A DNA stretch of 7,564 nucleotides from DASUFE01 sp036274675 (GTDB lineage Bacteria > Pseudomonadota > Gammaproteobacteria > HTCC5015): contig DASUFE010000022.1 of assembly GCA_036274675.1 (NCBI GenBank), positions 1 through 7,564 on the forward strand, in the 5' to 3' direction. Shown piece by piece: positions 1-5,855 of this stretch; position 1 is the first letter of the stretch; every line of letters starts with the position of its first letter. The notes below the pieces were generated by a model. The model saw only the letters and a list, made by a program, of their open reading frames with translations. It had not been told where the DNA came from and made no database searches. Made by a program: the position numbers and the translations under genes.

Positions 1-1326
1 GCCGGCGATTTCGTCGGGCTTGTAGTCGCCACCCTTTACCAGTACGTCCGGGCTTAATTTTGCAATCAACCGTTCCGGCGTGTCCTCGCTGAATGACACC
101 ACCCAGTCGACCGACTCCAGCGCGGCCAGCACCGTCATCCGCGACTGCAGGCTGTTCACAGGCCGGTCCTTTCCTTTGAGGCGCTTCACGGACGCGTCGT
201 CATTGACCGCCACCACCAGGCGGTCGCCCAGTTTCGCGGCCTGCTGCAGGTAGGTGACATGCCCGGCATGCAGGATATCGAAACAACCATTGGTCATCAC
301 GATGCGTTCGCCCTGCGCGCGCGCCTGGGCCAGCAGTTTGGCCAGCTCTTTTTCAGTCATCACGCCCCGCCCCGCGTGCGCATGCTCGAGCATGGCATCC
401 TCCAGTTCCTCGGCCGTGACGGTGGCTGTTCCCAATTTGCCGACGACGATGCCGGCGGCAAGATTCGAAATCGCGATCGCGTCGGGTAATGCGAGACCTG
501 CGGCGAGGCCCGCGGCGATAACGGCGATGACCGTGTCGCCGGCGCCGGTGACGTCGTATACTTCGCGCGCCCGCGCCGGAAAATGCAAGGGCTCCTGGCC
601 CTGACGCAGCAGGGTCATGCCCTTCTCGCTGCGCGTGATCAGCAAGGCTCCCAACTTGAGAGTCTTGATGAGCGCATTTCCTTTCTCCGCCATTTCGGTC
701 TCGTCGCGGCAGGGTCCGACCACCGCTTCGAATTCGGACTGGTTCGGCGTGAGCAGGCTCGCCTGGCGGTAACGCATGAAGTCCCTGCCCTTGGGGTCGA
801 CCAGCACGATCTTGTCATGTTCGCGCGCCCATGCGATGAGCTGCGGCGCATCGGCCAGCGTGCCCTTGCCGTAATCAGAGAGAATTACGACCTGTGCGGC
901 GCGCAAGGCCCGATTGTAGGCGTCCTTCATTTTCTTGTGGTCGGCGCCGGCAAACCCGTCCTCGAAATCGAGGCGGATCAGCTGCTGCTGGCGGCTGATG
1001 ATGCGCAACTTGGTAACCGTCGCATGCTGACGGGCGCTGACCATGAGGCAGTTCACGCGCCGTTCGCGCAATTTCTCCTGCAGCATCGCTCCTTGCTCGT
1101 CCTGCCCGATCAGGCCGATCAAGTCCACGCCGCCGCCCAGGTCGGCGATGTTCAGGGCGACGTTCCCGGCGCCGCCCGGCCGCTCTTCGACCGACTTCAC
1201 GCTGACCACGGGCACCGGGGCCTCCGGCGAAATGCGGGAAGTGCCGCCATACCAGTAACGATCCAGCATCAGATCGCCGATCACCAGTACGCGGACCCCT
1301 GAGAAATCCGGAATATCAATTTTCAT
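1..1326 (-). CDS. hldE: Bifunctional ADP-heptose synthesis protein HldE (kinase + adenylyltransferase), 3' end cut by window
   Basis: HldE (RfaE) phosphorylates D-glycero-beta-D-manno-heptose 7-phosphate at C1 and later transfers AMP to heptose 1-phosphate, supplying ADP-heptose for the LPS inner core in the cytoplasm. I translated the frame from ATG at 1326 to base 1: 442 codons, no stop or frameshift. Residues 1 to ~320 are a PfkB/ribokinase-type kinase: a GGAGN motif at 51-55 and the anion-hole/catalytic signature VTGAGDT at 259-265 with D264 as the presumed base. After a short linker, a nucleotidyltransferase domain begins at ~340, with TNGCFD at 345-350 and the HxGH motif HAGH at 353-356; VKGGDY near 431-436 is also typical. 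The family is about 475 residues long, so roughly 30-35 C-terminal residues lie outside the window. The ATG overlaps the stop of the upstream GT4 gene (ATGA) and has no clear Shine-Dalgarno of its own, which suggests translational coupling. Family identification is firm. Confidence 0.97.
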   Translation of the reverse strand, partial: MKIDIPDFSGVRVLVIGDLMLDRYWYGGTSRISPEAPVPVVSVKSVEERPGGAGNVALNIADLGGGVDLIGLIGQDEQGAMLQEKLRERRVNCLMVSARQHATVTKLRIISRQQQLIRLDFEDGFAGADHKKMKDAYNRALRAAQVVILSDYGKGTLADAPQLIAWAREHDKIVLVDPKGRDFMRYRQASLLTPNQSEFEAVVGPCRDETEMAEKGNALIKTLKLGALLITRSEKGMTLLRQGQEPLHFPARAREVYDVTGAGDTVIAVIAAGLAAGLALPDAIAISNLAAGIVVGKLGTATVTAEELEDAMLEHAHAGRGVMTEKELAKLLAQARAQGERIVMTNGCFDILHAGHVTYLQQAAKLGDRLVVAVNDDASVKRLKGKDRPVNSLQSRMTVLAALESVDWVVSFSEDTPERLIAKLSPDVLVKGGDYKPDEIAG

Positions 1327-2381
1327 ACGGCTGAGTTCAATACCGATTGGTAGAGACTATGATAGCACCCGGCAATGCGCCGAGGCGAGTAACGTTCCAG
1401 TTGCTCAATGCCTCCCGCTACGCATTTTTCCCGCAACGAGACGTCCTGATGCATCCGTTCGATTGCCGCGGCCAGAAGCTGCGCGTCACCCGGGGGCACC
1501 AGCAGACCGCTGTGACCGTCGCTGACCACGTCGAGGATACCTCCCACCGCGCTCGCCACGATCGGCTTGCGATGCTGCATCACGTCCAACAGGGTGGAAC
1601 CGAGCCCTTCTTCCAGCGAAGGGAAGACAAACATGTCGAAAGCGGCGATCCAGTTGCCGACATCCTCGACAAAACCGATGAACATGATGTTCGGATTCGA
1701 AGCGGCCAGGCGCTGCAGATACACCTTGTCCTCGCCGTCGCCCACCAGCAGGAAGACGAATTCCGGATAACGCTCCTGCAACAGTTTCGCCGCCGCGATC
1801 AGCACCGACTGGCCCTTATGAGGATCGACCAGCGCGCCGATATGCCCGACTATGAAGCGGTCGCGATAGCGCGCGCGCAATTCCGCCACCCGCTTTGGAT
1901 CCACCGGCAGACTCGCGAACATGGACGGTATGATCGTAACTTCCTTGCCGGGCGAGAACTGTTGCACGCTGGCGCGGATCGCGGCCGACAGGCCCGCCAC
2001 CGCGGCGGCGTTGCGGTATACCGCGCGGGTGAAACTGAAATTGCGCGGCATCCGGTCGATGCGGCGCGTCATGACGTAGGGTGTCCGATTATGCCAATAG
2101 TTGAGCAACGCCCACTGCGCCGCCCGCGCCTCGTGCGCATGCACGAGGTCCGACCGCCTGGCGCGGAGCCGGGGAATGTGCCGCCAGTAAGGTTTAGTCA
2201 TGGGGTAAAACTTCAGGCCCGGCACACTGGCCAGCCTGGCGAGCAGGGGTGAATCGTAGCGGGCGGCGAGCAGCTGATCCACCCCGAGTCCGGACAGAGC
2301 CTCGATCAGGAGCTGGGTCTGGCGTTCGCCGCCGCGGAACCCGCGCGCGAGATTGACATGGAGGACGCGCACCTCACTCAA
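1323..2381 (-). CDS. GT4 family (GT-B) glycosyltransferase, probable LPS/envelope sugar transferase
   Basis: A 352-residue GT-B fold glycosyltransferase of the GT4 type; it would move a sugar from a nucleotide donor to a lipid-linked or LPS acceptor at the cytoplasmic face of the inner membrane. The N-terminal half has the glycine-rich loop RGFRGGERQ (13-21) and HAHEARAA (81-88), as in acceptor-side domains. The C-terminal Rossmann domain starts at ~176 (FIVGHIGALVDPHKGQ, with K189 as the likely phosphate-binding lysine), continues through VGDGED (213-218), and carries the donor motif around EEGLGSTLLD (257-266). There the usual EX7E is EX7D (E258, D266). No signal peptide or membrane segment is seen. 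The chosen start is TTG at 2381, which overlaps the stop of the upstream GT2 gene as TTGA. A GTG at 2372 is a possible alternative that would cost only three residues. The stop overlaps the hldE ATG. Donor and acceptor sugars cannot be read from the sequence. Confidence 0.9.
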   Translation of the reverse strand: MSEVRVLHVNLARGFRGGERQTQLLIEALSGLGVDQLLAARYDSPLLARLASVPGLKFYPMTKPYWRHIPRLRARRSDLVHAHEARAAQWALLNYWHNRTPYVMTRRIDRMPRNFSFTRAVYRNAAAVAGLSAAIRASVQQFSPGKEVTIIPSMFASLPVDPKRVAELRARYRDRFIVGHIGALVDPHKGQSVLIAAAKLLQERYPEFVFLLVGDGEDKVYLQRLAASNPNIMFIGFVEDVGNWIAAFDMFVFPSLEEGLGSTLLDVMQHRKPIVASAVGGILDVVSDGHSGLLVPPGDAQLLAAAIERMHQDVSLREKCVAGGIEQLERYSPRRIAGCYHSLYQSVLNSAV

Positions 2382-3160
2382 TCCCGGGTCCCGCCGCGCT
2401 TCTGCTGCAACTCATACAGCTTCAGGTACTTCATATAGATCCGGAATACCGTGGTCAGAGAGACCGTAATGCCGTCCAGGCCCTGGAAGATGCCGCCCTT
2501 GAGCAGCAGTTTGCGGATGGCGGCCGCCAGTGCGTGCGTGACCGGAGCCCAGCGGTGGGTACGGATTCCATGCTCGTACATGAGACGCGAATCGATATCG
2601 CTCAGCTTGTTCAACTTGTCCACCCAATTGGAATAATCGCGATAGGTGTAATGGATGATGTGCGCGCGCGCCTTACTGACGGAGCGCGCCTTACTGACGG
2701 AGCGCGTCTTGACGTAATCGTGTCGGCCGGTATTGGTAAAACCGCAGCGGGAGCGGCGATACAGCCGGGTGACATACTCGGGATAGAAACCCGCCGCCTT
2801 GATCCAGTGCGTGCCGACATAGTTCTTGCGGCAGAAGGCGTAGGCCTCATGCTGCGTCCGGGCAAAATCGAGTGAGCGGATGAATTCAACCGCGTCCGCG
2901 TCCAGCCGCTCGTCGGCGTCCATGCGCAATATCCAGTCGTTCGACGCGCGCTCGGCGCCGTAATTGATCTGGGGGCCGTCGCCCGGATACTCGCGCTGAT
3001 AGACGGTCGCTCCGGCCTGCTTCGCCAGCTCCACTGTTTCATCGCGGCTGTATGAATCGACGACGATGATCTCGTCGCAGACCTGACGCAGGGATTCGAT
3101 GCATGCACGAATGTGCGCGGCCTCGTTGAAGGTGATTACCACGCCCGAGATCTTCAGCAT
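2378..3160 (-). CDS. GT2 family glycosyltransferase, WaaE/KdtX-like (LPS core)
   Basis: A 260-residue GT-A fold family 2 glycosyltransferase resembling the WaaE/KdtX group, some of which add beta-1,4-glucose to the first LPS core heptose. The N-terminus LKISGVVITFNEAAHI (2-17) is the nucleotide-binding start of the family. VDSYSRDET (34-42) and the metal-binding DxD within MDADERLD (80-87) follow. The C-terminal part contains the HYTYRDYSNW stretch (170-179) typical of WaaE-type proteins. Its C-terminal segment is basic (KLLLKGGIF) and could lie on the membrane. The start is ATG at 3160, with an AAGG Shine-Dalgarno (complement of 3171-3174) about 10 bases upstream. It is the first gene of a three-gene overlapped run ending in hldE. 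Oddity: residues 153-158 (RSVSKA) are repeated exactly at 159-164, from an 18-bp tandem duplication that keeps the frame. The exact sugar is unknown; I leave out a symbol because only family-level likeness is visible. Confidence 0.9.
   Translation of the reverse strand: MLKISGVVITFNEAAHIRACIESLRQVCDEIIVVDSYSRDETVELAKQAGATVYQREYPGDGPQINYGAERASNDWILRMDADERLDADAVEFIRSLDFARTQHEAYAFCRKNYVGTHWIKAAGFYPEYVTRLYRRSRCGFTNTGRHDYVKTRSVSKARSVSKARAHIIHYTYRDYSNWVDKLNKLSDIDSRLMYEHGIRTHRWAPVTHALAAAIRKLLLKGGIFQGLDGITVSLTTVFRIYMKYLKLYELQQKRGGTRD
2666..2706. repeat. 18-bp tandem repeat (2.3 copies) inside the GT2 gene
   Basis: Bases 2666-2688 match 2684-2706 exactly at a period of 18, giving 41 bases of perfect tandem repeat. 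The unit contains CCTTACTGACGG. Because 18 is a multiple of three, the frame is kept and the protein gains a second copy of RSVSKA (residues 153-164). The perfect identity at all codon positions suggests a recent slippage event. Confidence 0.95.
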
Positions 3161-3270
3161 GCCCGCTGCACCTTAGGGCGGAGGGTTATCGTCCGGACGC
3201 GCGTCCCCTTTCCCGAGCCTTTCATATATACTGTCGGTCGCCCGTCCGGGGGCGCATATGAATTCATTCT
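3161..3270. promoter_or_regulatory. Divergent intergenic region; shared TATA-rich promoter candidate
   Basis: This 110-base spacer separates the start codons of the leftward GT2-GT4-hldE run and the rightward GT4 gene, so promoters for both should lie here. An alternating stretch CATATATACT at 3223-3232 could supply a -10 element in either direction: TATACT (3227-3232) on the plus strand, or TATATA on the minus strand. No convincing -35 box sits 16-18 bases from it, so I cannot assign exact promoters. Two small symmetric elements are present: GTCCGGAC at 3191-3198 and ATGAATTCAT at 3258-3267, the latter just before the plus-strand start. An operator role for either is speculation. Confidence 0.4.
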
Positions 3271-4374
3271 ATGAAAGTCCTGTTCGTCGTTCCGCATAAC
3301 ATCGTTCATGAAACCGACATGATCATCGGCCTCAAGCACAAAGGGGTCGATGCCCGCGTGGTCGCCGGCATCCTGCGCGAACCTGATGCTTCGAAGCTCG
3401 CCGCCGCCGGCATCGCGCTGGAGCATATTCCTTTCGCAAGCCGCATCGACCGCAACGCCGTCCGCAAGCTGCGCGGCGTACTGTCCGCATTCAAACCGGA
3501 TATCGTGCACGCCTTCAACAATAAGACGGTTTCGAACGGACTGCTGGCCTGCAAGGGGATGCCGGTAAAATTCATCGCCTATCGCGGCATTGTCGGCAAC
3601 GTCAGCTTTCTGAACCCGGGTTCCTGGATGACCTACCTCAACCCCAGGGTGAACCGCATCGTTTGCGTCGCCGAGGCAATCCGCGAGTATCTGCTCAATA
3701 TCGGATTTCTGTGGCTGAGGATTCCGCCGCATAAGCTCGTCACCATCCACAAGGGCCATGACCTGGCCTGGTACCAGGCTGCGCCGCATAATCTAGCAGA
3801 ATTCGGTATCAGCGAAAACGACTTTGTGGTCGGATGCATCACCAACTATCGCCCGCGCAAGGGCATCGAAAAGATAGTCGAGGCGGCCTCTATGCTGCCG
3901 CGGGAACTGAACGTCCATTTTCTTCTGATCGGCAACATGCAGAACACCGGACTGGCGCGCCTGCTCGCGCGGAGTTCCGCGCGTGACCGCATCCACCTGG
4001 CGGGATTCCGCGCCGATGCACCGCGCCTGCAGGCGGCCTGCGATGCCTGCATTCTGCCTTCGCTCAAGCGCGAGGGATTGCCGAAGTCGATCATCGAAGG
4101 GATGGCTTACGGCCTGCCGGCGATCGTCACCGACTCCGGCGGCAGCCCCGAACTGGTGGAGCACGGCGTCAGCGGCCTGATCGTGCCGCCGGCCTCGGCG
4201 CAGGCGATTGCCGCCGCCGTAACAGAGTTGCGCTCGAACCCGCAACGATGCGAGCAAATGGGCGCCGCGGCCAGAAAGCGTATCGAGGAATATTTCAGTA
4301 TCGGCGTGACGATCGATAAAACTTTCAGCCTTTACCGTGAATTGATCCTGGAACGGAACCAGGACGGCGCCTGA
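3271..4374 (+). CDS. GT4 family (GT-B) glycosyltransferase on the opposite strand
   Basis: A 367-residue GT4-type glycosyltransferase, expected to use a nucleotide-sugar donor at the cytoplasmic face of the membrane, probably in LPS or another surface glycan. The N-terminal domain opens with MKVLFVVPHN (1-10) and includes the strand KPDIVHAFNN (75-84). The C-terminal donor domain starts near 184 (DFVVGCITNYRPRKGIEKI). R196/K197 are the likely diphosphate-binding basic residues, GFRADAPRL (245-253) follows, and the EX7E motif is intact in REGLPKSIIEG (E268 and E276). TDSGGSPELV (287-296) and GLIVPP (302-307) complete the usual GT4 pattern. The start is ATG at 3271; the spacing shows no good Shine-Dalgarno. 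An out-of-frame ATG at 3258 opens only a 13-codon ORF. It is the only plus-strand gene, divergent from the GT2 gene and convergent with the zinc-finger gene, so it must be transcribed alone. Sugar specificity cannot be inferred. Confidence 0.9.
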   Translation: MKVLFVVPHNIVHETDMIIGLKHKGVDARVVAGILREPDASKLAAAGIALEHIPFASRIDRNAVRKLRGVLSAFKPDIVHAFNNKTVSNGLLACKGMPVKFIAYRGIVGNVSFLNPGSWMTYLNPRVNRIVCVAEAIREYLLNIGFLWLRIPPHKLVTIHKGHDLAWYQAAPHNLAEFGISENDFVVGCITNYRPRKGIEKIVEAASMLPRELNVHFLLIGNMQNTGLARLLARSSARDRIHLAGFRADAPRLQAACDACILPSLKREGLPKSIIEGMAYGLPAIVTDSGGSPELVEHGVSGLIVPPASAQAIAAAVTELRSNPQRCEQMGAAARKRIEEYFSIGVTIDKTFSLYRELILERNQDGA

Positions 4375-4407
4375 TCGGGAATTGATTGCCGAAACCGGAA
4401 AAACTTG

Positions 4408-4446
4408 CGAACGGCGCCGGCTATATGCCGTTAACCGTTCGTTTTT
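4408..4446 (+). terminator. Rho-independent terminator between convergent genes (possibly bidirectional)
   Basis: Arms CGAACGG (4408-4414) and CCGTTCG (4435-4441) form a 7-bp stem, followed directly by TTTTT (4442-4446), 33 bases after the plus-strand GT4 stop. A competing inner stem pairs AACGGC (4410-4415) with GCCGTT (4427-4432). Read on the minus strand, the outer stem is followed by CAAG and then TTTTT, so it may also end the ilvE/zinc-finger transcript. The stop codon of the minus-strand gene (4445-4447) lies within the T-tract. Confidence 0.75.
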
Positions 4447-4639
4447 ATTCCAGTATGAACTCGGTCCCGCAATAAGGGCACAGCGCCCGCCGGTTCGCCG
4501 CCTTTTCCAGGGGAATATAAACGCGCGGATGGGAATTCCATAACGTACTGTCCGGCAGCGGGCAATGTATGGGCAGGTCCTTCACCGCTACCAGCACCTT
4601 GCGTGTGGCGTTGGGTTGCTTCTTCTGCTGGTTTGACAT
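4445..4639 (-). CDS. Small zf-CHCC zinc-finger domain protein (NDUFS6-like fold)
   Basis: A 64-residue protein matching the zf-CHCC family, small zinc-binding proteins also seen as the C-terminal domain of the mitochondrial complex I subunit NDUFS6. Putative ligands are C26, H37, C54 and C57, within HCPLPDSTLWNSHPRVY (25-41) and ALCPYCGTEF (52-61). The first 15 residues are polar and rich in Q, K and N. ATG at 4639 is preferred: a GAGGA sits about 11 bases upstream and it begins 22 bases after the ilvE stop. An in-frame ATG at 4651 would overlap that GAGGA. The frame stays open further upstream inside ilvE, but that part does not look like this family. Its position directly after ilvE suggests co-transcription. 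Its biochemical role in bacteria is not clear to me; small zinc proteins of this family are commonly annotated only by domain. Confidence 0.9.
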   Translation of the reverse strand: MSNQQKKQPNATRKVLVAVKDLPIHCPLPDSTLWNSHPRVYIPLEKAANRRALCPYCGTEFILE

Positions 4640-4661
4640 GACGGAACTCATCCTCAATAGA

Positions 4662-5588
4662 TCAAACGTAGGATAACCACTCGGAGTGCTGCTGGCGCCG
4701 GCCGTAAACCTGGTCGAAATACAGAACCTGCAGCTTCCGGGTGATCTCGCCGCAGGCTCCGCTGCCGATCTTGCGGCCATCGACTTCGCGAATCGGCGTG
4801 ACCTCCGCCGCGGTTCCGGTGAAGAAGGCCTCGTCCGCGATATAGACCTCATCGCGCGTGATTCGCTTCTCTTTGATCGTGAGACCGATCTCCGCGGCCA
4901 GAGTAAAAATAGTGTTACGCGTGATGCCGTCCAGACAGGAAGTCAGGTCCGGCGTATAGATGACGCCGTCGCGGACGATGAAAATATTCTCGCCGCTGCC
5001 TTCCGAGACATAGCCCTCCGAATCCAGCAACAACGCTTCGTCATAACCCGCAGCGGAAACTTCGTTGAACGCCAGGATGGAGTTCATGTAACTGCCGTTC
5101 GACTTGGCCTTGCACATGTTGATATTGACATGATGCCGCGCAAAGGACGAAACCTTGACCCGGATGCCGTTCTTGATGCCCTCCTCGCCCAGGTAGGAGC
5201 CCCACTTCCAGGCCGCTACGATGCAATGGACCTTCAGGTTCTTGGCATGCAGCCCCATCTCCTCGGAACCGTAAAAACACATGGGGCGGATATAGGCGCT
5301 TTCGAGCTTGTTCTGGCGGACGACATCCTTTTGCGCCGCCAGCAGGGTCTCCATGTCGAAAGACATGTTCATATTGAAGATCTTCGCGGAATTCAGCAGC
5401 CGGCGCGTGTGTTCCCGCAGGCGAAAGATAGCCGTTCCCTGGTCGGTTTTATAAGCGCGCACCCCCTCGAATACGCCCATGCCGTAGTGCAGCGTATGGG
5501 TCAAGACATGGACCTTGGCCTCACGCCAGGGGACCATTGCTCCGTCGACCCAGATCAGGCCGTCACGGTCATGCATTGGGGTGCTCAT
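4662..5588 (-). CDS. ilvE: Branched-chain amino acid aminotransferase IlvE
   Basis: IlvE is a class IV PLP-dependent aminotransferase that performs the last step in making leucine, isoleucine and valine, using glutamate as amino donor in the cytoplasm. The 308-residue length is normal for the family. Visible landmarks are GLIWVDGAMVPW (10-21), HYGMGVFEGVRAY (34-46), the lysine expected to bind PLP at K162 in AKSNGSY (161-167), VSEGSGENIF (194-203) with the PLP-contacting glutamate E196, SCLDGITRNT (217-226), and FFTGTAAEVTPI (255-266) for cofactor phosphate binding. ATG at 5588 is supported by GAGGAA five bases upstream. A candidate promoter and a cluster of inverted repeats lie in the 267-base gap to glnE, so it is probably transcribed separately from glnE, together with the zinc-finger gene. 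Distinguishing it from a D-amino-acid aminotransferase or 4-amino-4-deoxychorismate lyase rests on the ~300-residue length and the motifs listed. Confidence 0.97.
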   Translation of the reverse strand: MSTPMHDRDGLIWVDGAMVPWREAKVHVLTHTLHYGMGVFEGVRAYKTDQGTAIFRLREHTRRLLNSAKIFNMNMSFDMETLLAAQKDVVRQNKLESAYIRPMCFYGSEEMGLHAKNLKVHCIVAAWKWGSYLGEEGIKNGIRVKVSSFARHHVNINMCKAKSNGSYMNSILAFNEVSAAGYDEALLLDSEGYVSEGSGENIFIVRDGVIYTPDLTSCLDGITRNTIFTLAAEIGLTIKEKRITRDEVYIADEAFFTGTAAEVTPIREVDGRKIGSGACGEITRKLQVLYFDQVYGRRQQHSEWLSYV

Positions 5589-5593
5589 TGTGC

Positions 5594-5599
5594 TTCCTC
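5594..5599 (-). promoter_or_regulatory. Ribosome binding site of ilvE
   Basis: On the minus strand the sequence reads GAGGAA, then five bases, then ATG. This is the clearest Shine-Dalgarno in the window, and it fixes the ilvE start at 5588. Confidence 0.75.
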
Positions 5600-5618
5600 A
5601 AGGAGGGGGCTAATTGTT

Positions 5619-5736
5619 GTTGAAAAAGTCCGTCCATGGCCTTTTGCAACTCGCTTCGCGCGAAGTAAATTCGCGCTTGCTCCGAAAATCAAACACTTAA
5701 AGTGTTTGATTTTCGATGCGCCGCATCCTGCGGCGC
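5619..5736. repeat. Cluster of four consecutive inverted repeats upstream of ilvE
   Basis: Four inverted repeats follow one another. (A) GTTGAAAAAG (5619-5628) against CTTTTGCAAC (5641-5650), 9 of 10 paired, with CCATGG in the centre. (B) GCGCGAA (5658-5664) against TTCGCGC (5670-5676), perfect, 5-base loop. (C) CGAAAATCAAACACT (5683-5697) against AGTGTTTGATTTTCG (5701-5715), perfect 15-bp arms around TAA. (D) GCGCCGCA (5718-5725) against TGCGGCGC (5729-5736), perfect, 3-base loop. The region could be a dispersed intergenic palindromic element (REP- or MITE-like), or it could act as a transcript-end or leader structure. No transposase gene or flanking target duplication is visible. It lies within the presumed 5' leader of ilvE. 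Confidence 0.8.
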
Positions 5737-5776
5737 CCGCTTGGCAGGCGTTTCAGCACACCATGTGGGCTGCTGG

Positions 5777-5805
5777 ATTGTATACGATTACCCGCCCATT
5801 GAAAA
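5777..5805 (-). promoter_or_regulatory. Candidate sigma-70 promoter for ilvE
   Basis: On the minus strand TTTTCA (complement of 5800-5805) and TACAAT (complement of 5777-5782) are separated by 17 bases. They match the consensus -35 at 4 of 6 positions and -10 at 5 of 6. Transcription from here would start near 5770 and give a leader of roughly 180 bases that includes the whole inverted-repeat cluster. It overlaps the T-tract of the possible glnE terminator. Confidence 0.5.
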
Positions 5806-5828
5806 ACAGGCTGCTGGGCAGAGCCCTG
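5802..5828 (-). terminator. Possible glnE terminator
   Basis: Read leftward from the glnE end, CAGG (complement of 5825-5828) pairs with CCTG (complement of 5807-5810). An inner GCT/AGC stem follows after a two-base bulge, and TTTTT comes straight after (complement of 5802-5806). It begins about 28 bases past the glnE stop. The stem is short and bulged, so the call is tentative. Confidence 0.4.
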
Positions 5829-5855
5829 CGTAGAATTAGGAGCCCGGCCCCTCTA

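Noticed and set aside
1..360. Internal start at M323 of HldE giving a separate nucleotidyltransferase
   Set aside because: The ATG at 360 lies at the domain linker, but a methionine at this place (VMTE) also occurs in E. coli HldE as I recall it, and there is no good Shine-Dalgarno before it.
583..1302. 239-codon plus-strand open frame opposite hldE
   Set aside because: The minus strand encodes an unbroken HldE kinase domain over the same bases.
1347..2252. 301-codon plus-strand open frame opposite the GT4 gene
   Set aside because: Antisense shadow of a clear GT4 glycosyltransferase; no motif and no ribosome binding site.
4445..4852. Longer 135-residue version of the zinc-finger protein starting inside ilvE
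   Set aside because: The extra N-terminal part is arginine/serine-rich out-of-frame ilvE sequence. The family-like protein begins at 4639 after a GAGGA site.
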